The position numbers and the translations under genes are program-made. The notes beneath the pieces were generated by a model. That model was not told the origin of the DNA and searched no databases. It was given only the letters and a program-made list of their open reading frames with translations. A stretch of 20,072 nucleotides of DNA from CAYOFK01 sp964403185. Lineage in GTDB: Bacteria > Bacteroidota > Bacteroidia > Bacteroidales > VadinHA17. Shown one piece after another: positions 1-6,550 of this stretch. Positions within the stretch are counted from its first letter, which is position 1. The number at the start of each line of letters is the position of its first letter. The stretch is from positions 1 through 20,072 of the forward strand of contig CAYOFK010000032.1 in assembly GCA_964403185.1 (NCBI GenBank), in the 5' to 3' direction.

Positions 1-3
1 CTT

Positions 4-75
4 GATACGGAATCTTTGTAATGTGAAAATCAGGCTCTTATGGATTCCTGCTTTCACAGGAATGATATGGAATCT
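4..75. repeat. Direct repeat flanking a REP-like hairpin
   Basis: GATACGGAATCT at 4-15 and GATATGGAATCT at 64-75 match at 11 of 12 bases, 60 bp apart. Between them a perfect 7-bp inverted repeat, ATTCCTG (44-50) and CAGGAAT (57-63), encloses the loop CTTTCA. From memory, this resembles REP-type palindromes of the form ATTCC..GGAAT found dispersed in many bacterial genomes. The rest of 76-282 holds no gene that I can support. Confidence 0.5.
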
Positions 76-282
76 GACTTTTGAGAAAGCCCCGTTCCCC
101 GGGTCAAGACCGCCGCAAAAATATAAATTTTTTTGATTCCCCATAAGGATATGAAAGATAAACCAGGACTTAAGCTGCATTATTGACTGTGCCAGACATT
201 TCGTGGCTCATGCAAAAACGCGACACATGGCATATGAAACGGAGCGAAGCAGGTTGTGATATAAAAGAGGATCTTGTGCCTC

Positions 283-663
283 TCATTCCCTGAGCAATTC
301 AGATAAGATCTTTCCCCCATTGCCGGAACCTCTTTTAATTGTGATCTCAAACGGTTCGCCGGCCTTTTTAATGGTGGCTTCCGTTGAGTTTTCCAGAACC
401 ACAAGGAGCAGGGCCATAAAATGCTCCACATGCTTTTTGTCCAGCGATTTGCCTTTTCCGGCTTGTTCCCCGAACAATTCATTCAGGATCCGGTCCCTGA
501 TCAGTTCAGGCTTCAGAGGATTCCTGACTTTATGAAAATCGGTGATCTCCGACACGTTCTTTAAGCTTCCATCCTCCATCTCAAACAATACATTCTGATC
601 GCCTTTTTTAACGCTGGAGATCAGCTTTTGCAGATCCGGATTGTATAATATTCCATTTACCAT
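283..663 (-). CDS. Hypothetical protein, 126 aa
   Basis: A small soluble protein that I do not recognise. It begins at an ATG (661-663) after an AT-rich leader. There is no signal peptide, membrane segment or cysteine motif. The N-terminal half is mixed alpha/beta, with a stretch around residues 25-40 reading FEMEDGSLKNVSEI. A lysine-rich middle (about residues 66-76) is followed by a hydrophobic helix, HFMALLLVVLE (about 81-91), too short and too acidic at its end to be a membrane span. The tail includes the glycine-rich GSGNGGKI. It is coded alone on the minus strand, about 170 bp downstream of the iron-sulphur protein gene. Reading frame and composition look like a real gene, but no function can be inferred. 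Confidence 0.6.
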   Translation of the reverse strand: MVNGILYNPDLQKLISSVKKGDQNVLFEMEDGSLKNVSEITDFHKVRNPLKPELIRDRILNELFGEQAGKGKSLDKKHVEHFMALLLVVLENSTEATIKKAGEPFEITIKRGSGNGGKILSELLRE

Positions 664-833
664 CTTTAATTATTTTAAAAATTCAACGATATAATCTAAA
701 GTTACAAAATTCACCATATAACTCGTAGAGCAGATAAAGAATATCATTTAATGTGAGGATGTCTTCGCATTAAATAGATGGCCCATATGTTCATTTGAAG
801 GATTTTAACTTGCGGACCTATTAAACATGAACT

Positions 834-1961
834 TCATATCTTCTTTCCCAAGGCCGCTTTCCCCATAAATTTCAGGGCGCCGAGGACGCCATAACGCTCC
901 ACGATCATTTTTTTATACATTTCACTTCTGTCTTTTGGCGGTATGACTTCCCTTTCGGTTTTTTTAAGAGCGATGGCCTCAGAAACACAAACATTAAGAC
1001 AATTTCCGCAACCAATACAGCGTTTGAGCAATACTTCCGTATGGCTGTTCACAGAAACCAGGGCATCCATCTGACAAATCATGATGCATTCCCCGCAGCC
1101 GGCACATTTTTCCGTATTGATTTCTGCGTAAAAGTTGGTTTGTATTAACCCGGAGGGATTTTCATACTTTTTGGCCGCTGTCAGCACTCCGCAGCAACAA
1201 CCGCAACAACAACAGATAAATCCGGGTTCACGGGTATTTTCGGGTTGCAGGACCATGCCTGCCCGTTCGGCACGGTTGAGAAGATCCATAATTTTATCCT
1301 TTGTGATCTTTTTGGCCACCCCTTTGGCCATCATGAATCTGGCTGATGCTCCCAGGGTGAAACAGGTGTCCATTACATCCGACTGCTTACAGGACTCACC
1401 CATTTTTTCTTTGGCCTGACGGCAAATACAGTTCATCACGGCAAAAGGTCCCGGGGATTGCTCAATAATGTTCCTGGCACTGTCGTAAGATCCCACTATA
1501 AACTCAGGATCCAGTTTTACGTTGACGGGAATGGTACGCATTTGCTTGGTCTTGTTCTTTAACAAGGCATCCGCAAAGCCTTCATCCTCATATTTATAAA
1601 AATCTTCAGCAAATTCTTTAGTGATCCTGTCCACCTGGTGCTCAAAGATCCCTATGGCCAGGGGCAGTTTGCTGTACATCCGTCCCTTTTTCGGATTGGG
1701 AAACGACATGATGGCGCCTTTATCAAAAAGGCCCTTGAGCCTGGAAGCCAATAATTCCCTGGTGATCTCCCCTTTCTTAAACCGCTTGTGGATCTTGTCC
1801 ACAGGTTCAGGTATGGCACTCAGTTTTAAGGCAATACCGGCCTCTTCTTCATTGAAAAGTTGTTTGAGCATGCGGATCTCAACCCCTGAGCTGGTTTCGG
1901 GAAAAGGAACGGGCATCCTGTCCAGGTGACGCTGGAGCTGGCGGTAAATATCCGGTTTCAT
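834..1961 (-). CDS. Cysteine-rich 4Fe-4S protein with two C-terminal ferredoxin motifs
   Basis: A 375-aa soluble redox protein, probably an electron carrier or iron-sulphur sensor/reductase subunit. The N-terminal ~130 residues are charged and helical, with a possible winged-helix-like segment (about 55-90). A central cysteine region has C178, C180, C191 and C200. A striking block at 250-257 reads CCCCGCCC, seven cysteines in eight residues. The C-terminus carries two classical 4Fe-4S motifs, CxxCxxCxxxC at 286-296 and 315-325, so up to eight ligands come from these alone. There is no signal peptide or membrane span, so it is likely cytoplasmic. I recall related 4Fe-4S proteins in anaerobes combining a CxCR motif, a CCxCCC block and a ferredoxin tail, but I know of no assigned reaction. 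No redox partner gene is adjacent. Start is the ATG at 1961. Confidence 0.85.
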   Translation of the reverse strand: MKPDIYRQLQRHLDRMPVPFPETSSGVEIRMLKQLFNEEEAGIALKLSAIPEPVDKIHKRFKKGEITRELLASRLKGLFDKGAIMSFPNPKKGRMYSKLPLAIGIFEHQVDRITKEFAEDFYKYEDEGFADALLKNKTKQMRTIPVNVKLDPEFIVGSYDSARNIIEQSPGPFAVMNCICRQAKEKMGESCKQSDVMDTCFTLGASARFMMAKGVAKKITKDKIMDLLNRAERAGMVLQPENTREPGFICCCCGCCCGVLTAAKKYENPSGLIQTNFYAEINTEKCAGCGECIMICQMDALVSVNSHTEVLLKRCIGCGNCLNVCVSEAIALKKTEREVIPPKDRSEMYKKMIVERYGVLGALKFMGKAALGKKI

Positions 1962-2202
1962 ATTTTGTGATGTTTAAAGAAGTATTGTGTATATGGCTTT
2001 TTATTTTGATTGAAAAGAAGATTTTGTAAGTTACAATAAATGGAAATAAGATTCAAGAGTTATGGAACATCTGTTAAATGCGGTGTCTGTGTTATGCCCT
2101 CTGTTTTTCAGGAGCCTCCATGAACCGGCTCGTAACACTAATGCCCGGAACAGAGGAAGGGCAGGGCTGCCTCCCGGCAGGCGGGGGGCGCAGGGTACAG
2201 AG

Positions 2203-2230
2203 GTGAGGGGTGAGGGGTGAGGGGTGAGGG
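2203..2230. repeat. Tandem heptamer repeat (GTGAGGG)x4
   Basis: Four perfect tandem copies of GTGAGGG occupy 2203-2209, 2210-2216, 2217-2223 and 2224-2230. A single further copy occurs at 3611-3617 upstream of the nuclease gene. The surrounding 2160-2200 is G-rich. A 7-bp unit shifts frame at each copy, so this is not coding sequence. Such arrays can vary in copy number by slippage. Confidence 0.85.
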
Positions 2231-2238
2231 GTTTCCAC

Positions 2239-2522
2239 CCAACCTCCTTCGCTAAAGCTACGGCGGACAAGGAGGGGTTGGCTGATCGTCGGACGCCTCC
2301 GAGGCGTCCGACGATTACAGGCTAAGGCTGAGGAAAAGCCAATGTAGAACGACGTCACTCAGATTGCCGGTGCAATCCTCGTGCTGTTTTACAAAGCAAA
2401 ACGGTCCAGGTCGCTTGCGATTCCCGGATCGCTATATGGTTAACGCAATGAGGGTTTCTCCGAAACCCAATCGACTTACAAAGTCGCTCTACATGAAGTC
2501 TGCCATTTGTTTTGAAACAATG
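2239..2522. repeat. Dense array of short inverted repeats (hairpin array)
   Basis: This gene-free stretch is almost entirely hairpins. 2239-2281: CCAACCTCCTT pairs with AAGGAGG..TTGG (2-nt bulge). 2285-2315: two perfect 15-bp arms around one base. 2362-2377: GATTGC/GCAATC. 2384-2404: CTGTTTT/AAAACGG, loop 7, with one G-T pair. 2417-2432: GCGAT/ATCGC. 2452-2468: GGGTTTC/GAAACCC, loop TCC. 2472-2486: CGACTT/AAGTCG, loop ACA. 2504-2522: CATT(T)GTTT/AAACAATG, imperfect. Six of the eight have perfect stems, and spacers are mostly under 50 bp. It may be a dispersed non-coding repeat element or an RNA with serial stem-loops; the sequence alone does not decide. Confidence 0.7.
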
Positions 2523-2570
2523 TAACAGTTTGGTATCCGTGCCCCAAAATTATAACACTTCCAGCCGTGC

Positions 2571-2580
2571 CTGCCGGCAG
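2571..2580. repeat. Palindrome CTGCCGGCAG
   Basis: A perfect 10-bp palindrome in the gene-free stretch 1962-2773. The same core occurs at 19022-19033, and a larger GCCGGC-type palindrome at 13126-13141. A half-match CCCGGCAGGC lies near 2172-2182. It is probably a dispersed short repeat. The remaining bases from 2581 to 2773 show only a weak coding-like frame, described in the findings. Confidence 0.55.
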
Positions 2581-2773
2581 ACAGGGTCGCAGGGACACCG
2601 GAAGGTCTGCCATGCACTTTTTACCTTTTCTTTTTCCGTGAGGCCGCCTACTGCCTGCTTACTGTACTTTATGGGGGCATTAAATCCAAGTCTGTTGTCA
2701 AAACGCATGTCATGGATATCCCCATAAAGGGTACGCCCGGCAATGGCATGGAAAATGTTATTTCAGACCTGTA

Positions 2774-3598
2774 TTACCAGTCGCCCGGATCCAGGTGGCT
2801 TTCAATCCATTTCATACTTTCAGGATCCTGTTGCGGAAAGAAATCATACCCCAGGAACCGTTCCAGTGAATCGATGGTGATGGCATAGTTCATAAAGCCG
2901 CCTCCAAGTTTTTTGTTTTCCATTAAAAAGGCGATGCCCTTATATGTGGGAGAGGAGATGTCGAGGACAAGCTTAAAATAATAGCGGGGCACTCCCACAT
3001 GATTGGGACCAATAAAGCTGTCGATTTCATGCAATACCGGTCCGGTGATCACAAACAGACTGTCATTTTCAGCAGCCCACCTTCGTACCTGAGCCTCCAG
3101 CAGGCGCCATATCTGCCGGTTGAATTGGGGTGCCTGGGGACTCATATTGCTCATCAGAAATGATGTACTCATCGCCCTCTTATCCCATTTCATATCCCCT
3201 GCGGGGGCCAGGTGCCCACGGTCGTATCCACTGCCACGGTAATCGGCCGTTGTGGCGGATTGAGTGATCACGTTGGTGTCGGTCCGGAAATCATTGCTGC
3301 GCTCAACGGTGCCGGTGCGTATCATCTCCGACGTAAGAATATAAGCGCTCCAGTTGGCCTGTTCAAATTCCTCATTATAGGAAAGGTGGAAGCCTGTATA
3401 TGCCAGTACCTGGCTGCTGTCTTCCGGGATGTCAGGATACCCGGATTGGATATCGGGAATATCCAGGATGAGGATGGGAGGGGGCATGGCTCCTCCAATT
3501 GCTCCGGCAAGCTTCTCAGAACCGGGTTTTAAAAGGATGTAAGCCAACACCAGTCCCAGGAAACCGGACAGGGTGATGATGGCATGTTTCTTTTTCAT
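2774..3598 (-). CDS. DNA/RNA non-specific endonuclease (NUC1/DRGH family), membrane-anchored or exported
   Basis: A 274-aa metal-dependent nuclease of the beta-beta-alpha-metal Endonuclease_NS family (Serratia nuclease/NucA/EndoG). The signature DRGHLAPAGDM lies at residues 126-136, with catalytic base H129. The expected downstream metal-binding region, SNMSPQAPQFN (150-160), is followed by W164 and LLEAQ. A VPxYYFKL segment (203-210) and the late FLGYDFFP segment are also typical. The N-terminus KKKH plus a hydrophobic stretch (about 7-23) forms a signal peptide or anchor, so the enzyme probably acts outside the cytoplasm on extracellular or periplasmic nucleic acid. Length is normal for the family. 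No immunity protein is adjacent, which suggests scavenging or turnover rather than a toxin. The gene starts at the ATG at 3598, and the DnaQ-like exonuclease gene lies just upstream on the same strand. Confidence 0.92.
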   Translation of the reverse strand: MKKKHAIITLSGFLGLVLAYILLKPGSEKLAGAIGGAMPPPILILDIPDIQSGYPDIPEDSSQVLAYTGFHLSYNEEFEQANWSAYILTSEMIRTGTVERSNDFRTDTNVITQSATTADYRGSGYDRGHLAPAGDMKWDKRAMSTSFLMSNMSPQAPQFNRQIWRLLEAQVRRWAAENDSLFVITGPVLHEIDSFIGPNHVGVPRYYFKLVLDISSPTYKGIAFLMENKKLGGGFMNYAITIDSLERFLGYDFFPQQDPESMKWIESHLDPGDW

Positions 3599-3656
3599 TT
3601 GGACAGTTGTGTGAGGGGTGGGGATCCGGTACCGCGGATGAACTATGGCAAGCGGG

Positions 3657-4226
3657 TTATAAGATCCCTCTGTGTTTTAATTCCCAGAAACATTTTGCTG
3701 TGGCATTGATATCCATGGCTGCGTTGTGTGCTTCCTGAAAATTTTCTCCGAACAATATTTGGTGTAATTCAACCAGGGAGGGCCATTTGTATCCGTAGGG
3801 CCCGGGCAGTTTACAGAAATTGGTGGAAGCCTGCATGGTGCAGATCCTGTTTTTGCTGAACAGTTGACTGGCAATCTGTTTGCGAATGAATTCAGCTCCG
3901 ACAATTTTTTCATCAAAACTCATGTTGTGGGCCACCAGGTATTGTACTCTGGCAATATCAGCAGAAAATTTCTCAAGAACTTCCTTCAGGTTGTGGCCTT
4001 CTTCCCTTGCCCGTTCGGTTGAAATACCATGTACGGATGCTGCTTCAGCGGGGATATTATATCCCTCCGGCTGGATAATGAAGTTATTTTGTTCCCTCCG
4101 GTTTCCCTCATCGTCGTAAATCAGCCAGGCAATCTGCACCATCCTGGGCCAGTTTTTGGTATCCGTTACAGGCGCCTTCCAGTTCCGTGGCAGGCCTGTG
4201 GTCTCTGTGTCAAAGAATAAATACAT
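3657..4226 (-). CDS. DnaQ-like 3'-5' exonuclease (DEDDh)
   Basis: A 189-aa RNase T/DnaQ-fold exonuclease that would remove nucleotides from 3' ends using two metal ions. All DEDDh residues are visible: D6 and E8 in FFDTETTG, D105 in HNMSFDEKI, and H167 with D172 in HNAAMDINAT. The single-domain length suggests a stand-alone proofreading-like or repair exonuclease rather than full PolC or a UvrC-fused form. I chose the ATG at 4226, because the motif FFDTETTG should sit at the very N-terminus. A longer in-frame start at 4274 would add 16 unconserved residues and overlap the exchanger gene by 23 bp. With the chosen start the gap to that gene is 25 bp, consistent with co-transcription. The exonuclease, exchanger and nuclease have no obvious joint function. 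Confidence 0.9.
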   Translation of the reverse strand: MYLFFDTETTGLPRNWKAPVTDTKNWPRMVQIAWLIYDDEGNRREQNNFIIQPEGYNIPAEAASVHGISTERAREEGHNLKEVLEKFSADIARVQYLVAHNMSFDEKIVGAEFIRKQIASQLFSKNRICTMQASTNFCKLPGPYGYKWPSLVELHQILFGENFQEAHNAAMDINATAKCFWELKHRGIL

Positions 4227-4251
4227 AATTTTTATTTTTAGTACATCCGGG

Positions 4252-5397
4252 TTATTTCTGGATAATGAACTCAACCAGCCTGCTGACCCATCCGATTCTT
4301 GCGGTTTCCTCTATTACAAAAAAGATAAACAGAAAATATATGCCGATCAAGACCAATCCATGTTTTCTCCCGAAGTTTGCGATGTGGATGAACAAAGGAA
4401 TGACTGCCAGGTTGATAAGAAGCAGGACCAGCCAAATACTTAAGCTCCACTTCCTGACTATGTCAGACATTTCAATGGGCCCGTAAATCAGGGTGTAAAT
4501 AAGCAACGGTAACCCCAGGGCAAAGGAGATGTCAAAGATGTTGCTACCCAAAGCATTGGATATTGAATCATCGAAATTTCCTTTTCTTGCATCCCGCATG
4601 CTGATCATGGTATCCGGGATGCTTGATGCAGCTGAGGCAAGCAATACAGAAACAAATATCAGTGGTATATTCAGCCCCGGTAAAACCATCCGTCCAAAAA
4701 GTGTATATTCCTCTTTCCCCAGCAAATGTGTTCCGATCACCAGCAACCAGGTTCCAATGCACATGATACTCACACTGATAAGTAACAGCACCCATGCCCT
4801 GGCAGGGATCATTTTTCTCCCGTTCAGGAATATCGCAGTCAGATCTATCTTTAACAGGTGCTTTAGTCCAATGTCGTTTGCAGGGTAAACACTCTCATTT
4901 TTAACCTGTTCCTTTTTTGATTTTCTTGATGTAATGTTCCAAAGTATGGCCAGATATGCCACATAGATGATGATCAATAAAACCCCATCCAATGGGTCCA
5001 GTGATTTTTGCCGGAGAACAAGAATTATAATGACATTAGCCAATACCAGAACAATTCCGTCCCTTTTTAATAGTTTCCTGTCCATGGGTACCCGCATATT
5101 CCTGTCCCTGAGCTTTACCCAGAAGAGCACGGCAACAGGAATGATCAGGATATTAAAAACGGCGCTGCCCGCAGTGATCCCAATACCCCCGGAAAAACTA
5201 TCAGAAAATACGCCGGGGTCTTTGATATAGAACAAGAAAAAGATTGTTGCCAGAAATTCAGGCATGCTGCTGGCTATGGCATTGATTGTAGCGCCTTTAA
5301 TTCCATGGGACAGGTTCCTGCCAAGATAATCTGCAGCAGTTTCAAAACCGTCTGTACTTCGCCAGATAATATAGCCGCTGAGGGCAATTACGAGCAT
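4252..5397 (-). CDS. CaCA-family sodium/calcium exchanger-like membrane protein
   Basis: A cation:cation antiporter of about ten membrane segments. Two inverted alpha-repeats are recognisable: ATINAIASSMPEFLA (36-50), followed by GSAVFNILII (77-86); and ASAASSIPDTMIS (254-266), followed by NALGSNIFDISFALG (281-295). The first repeat keeps the ion-binding Glu (E47), while the second has Asp (D262) where many homologues have Glu. A hydrophilic Lys/Glu-rich loop (about 157-172) separates the halves. The only canonical start in this frame, ATG at 5397, falls inside the first hydrophobic helix. The frame stays open upstream to a stop near 5455 and continues as INILTYILGIGIP, so the true start may be a non-ATG codon near 5428-5436 (see findings). 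Transported ion is inferred from family only. Confidence 0.85.
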   Translation of the reverse strand: MLVIALSGYIIWRSTDGFETAADYLGRNLSHGIKGATINAIASSMPEFLATIFFLFYIKDPGVFSDSFSGGIGITAGSAVFNILIIPVAVLFWVKLRDRNMRVPMDRKLLKRDGIVLVLANVIIILVLRQKSLDPLDGVLLIIIYVAYLAILWNITSRKSKKEQVKNESVYPANDIGLKHLLKIDLTAIFLNGRKMIPARAWVLLLISVSIMCIGTWLLVIGTHLLGKEEYTLFGRMVLPGLNIPLIFVSVLLASAASSIPDTMISMRDARKGNFDDSISNALGSNIFDISFALGLPLLIYTLIYGPIEMSDIVRKWSLSIWLVLLLINLAVIPLFIHIANFGRKHGLVLIGIYFLFIFFVIEETARIGWVSRLVEFIIQK

Positions 5398-5456
5398 AGG
5401 AATGCCAATCCCTAATATGTAGGTGAGAATATTTATTTCCTTGTTATTTATGGATT

Positions 5457-5979
5457 AAACATAATCATATTGCAATGGTAAGGGCATTCCAGATAATACG
5501 TGGAGAAATACCCCAATTACAATGAACACGACCAAACTGATGAAAGCAACGGACAAAATCAAATACAATATTCAAGGTATTTCAGTTTAACGGATACACC
5601 GGTTGATGGCTATTTAAAAATACTAAAAATATCTGTAGCACCGGGTAATGATCAAAGATTTTCAGGACAATTAACGAAAGCAGGGAATGTGCTGCTTCGA
5701 ATTCCTCAGCTTCGGCCCATATCCCCGAAACCGTGAACAGGAAACGGACCTGACAAAGTATCAAAATGGAATTCTGGCATGAAATGTGCTGTGTGCCACG
5801 TTTCATCAACTTTTTGGAGCATCCGGAAAAAAAAATGTTGAAATGTTGAAAATTTGTTAATTTCCTGATAATTTCCGCTAACACATTGCAGAACAGACAT
5901 ATAGGGTATTGTGTTGCCTGACATAGTTGCCGAAAGGCTTATTTTTAGTCAAAATTAGTCCGGTTTTTTTATCCCTGAA
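5457..5979. other. Gene-free stretch between the exchanger and HU genes
   Basis: Open frames here are short, poor in composition and start at random positions on both strands, so I call no gene. The stretch becomes AT-rich from about 5820, where TGTTGAAA is repeated directly, and ends in the HU promoter. The exchanger promoter should also lie here, but I see no convincing Bacteroidota-type match. Confidence 0.5.
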
Positions 5980-6010
5980 TTTGCTCTACATCAGAATTAG
6001 TCTATATTTG
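5980..6010 (+). promoter_or_regulatory. Bacteroidota-type promoter for the HU gene
   Basis: TTTG at 5980-5983 and TATATTTG at 6003-6010 are separated by 19 bp. This matches the established Bacteroidota primary-sigma consensus, TTTG near -33 and TAnnTTTG near -7. It leaves a 5' leader of about 50 nt, AT-rich with no strong Shine-Dalgarno sequence, which is common for highly expressed genes in this phylum. Confidence 0.8.
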
Positions 6011-6066
6011 TGTAGGTTTGATCAAGTATAAAAAATAATTTACTAATCCCTAAAAGTTGTATTATT

Positions 6067-6339
6067 ATGAACAAAGCAGAATTGATTGATTCTATGGCCA
6101 GCAGTGCTGGATTGTCAAAAGCTGATGCTAAAAGGGCTCTTGATGCATTCGTTGATGCTACAACCGGTGCTTTGAAAAAAGGTGACAGGGTTGCTCTCGT
6201 TGGATTTGGCTCATTTGCAGTTTCTAAAAGAAATGCCAGAACAGGCCGGAATCCGCAAACCGGTCAACCCATTACCATTGCTGCAAAAAAAGTTGTTAAG
6301 TTTAAAGCTGGAAGCGAATTATCTGACACCGTTCAGTAA
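6067..6339 (+). CDS. hup: HU family DNA-binding protein
   Basis: A 90-aa histone-like nucleoid protein that binds and bends DNA as a dimer. The whole family architecture is present. N-terminal helices start NKAELIDSMA and SKADAKRALDAF. The core GDRVALVGFGSF (39-50) follows. The DNA-contact arm contains RNARTGRNPQTGQPI (about 55-69), with the intercalating proline in RNPQTG. The C-terminus is VVKFKAGSELSD. Length is exactly typical for HU. It is monocistronic: a consensus promoter lies 57 bp upstream and a strong intrinsic terminator 24 bp downstream. IHF cannot be fully excluded from sequence, but length and arm fit HU. Confidence 0.97.
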   Translation: MNKAELIDSMASSAGLSKADAKRALDAFVDATTGALKKGDRVALVGFGSFAVSKRNARTGRNPQTGQPITIAAKKVVKFKAGSELSDTVQ

Positions 6340-6362
6340 GCAGGACTTAATGCTTGGACTTT

Positions 6363-6389
6363 GGGAGTGCTGAGGCGCTCCCTTTTTTT
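6363..6389 (+). terminator. Intrinsic terminator of the HU gene
   Basis: GGGAGTGC (6363-6370) pairs with GCGCTCCC (6375-6382) over 8 bp with one G-T pair, around a TGAG loop. Seven T residues (6383-6389) follow at once. It lies 24 bp after the HU stop, which fits strong single-gene expression. Confidence 0.88.
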
Positions 6390-6445
6390 ATGAAATAACT
6401 ATTCCGGGAGTCTTTGGCGTGCTGAAATAATTAAGTCGAATACAT

Positions 6446-6464
6446 GGGGCTGCCTCAAAAGTCA
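6446..6464. repeat. Possible lone insertion-sequence end
   Basis: The string GGGGCTGCCTCAAAAGTCA resembles the terminal inverted repeats of some insertion sequences, whose ends read like GAGGCTGTCTCAAAAG. This comparison is from memory. No transposase gene and no second end are visible nearby, so at most it is a relic. Confidence 0.25.
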
Positions 6465-6550
6465 GATTACTGTCAACGGATCATTTTCATTTATGATATT
6501 CAGGTTAAGAATCTGATAAAATATTTACCTTAGAATTAAATTACGGACCT

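Noticed and set aside
2031..2358. Two overlapping minus-strand open frames of 79 and 88 codons containing repeated HPSPLT-like segments
   Set aside because: They arise from the 7-bp GTGAGGG array and the palindromes. The unit is not a multiple of three and the composition is not protein-like.
2203..2522. Possibility that the repeats are a CRISPR array
   Set aside because: Repeat units are 7 bp or unlike one another, there are no equal spacers of 25-40 bp, and no cas gene is present.
2774..4226. Nuclease plus exonuclease as a defence or toxin system
   Set aside because: The nuclease has an export or anchor sequence and an ordinary DRGH domain, there is no immunity or sensor gene, and the DnaQ-like protein is a common housekeeping type.
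5582..5884. Minus-strand open frame of 100 codons between the exchanger and HU genes
   Set aside because: No recognisable domain, no promoter or plausible start context, and residue composition like untranslated AT-rich DNA.
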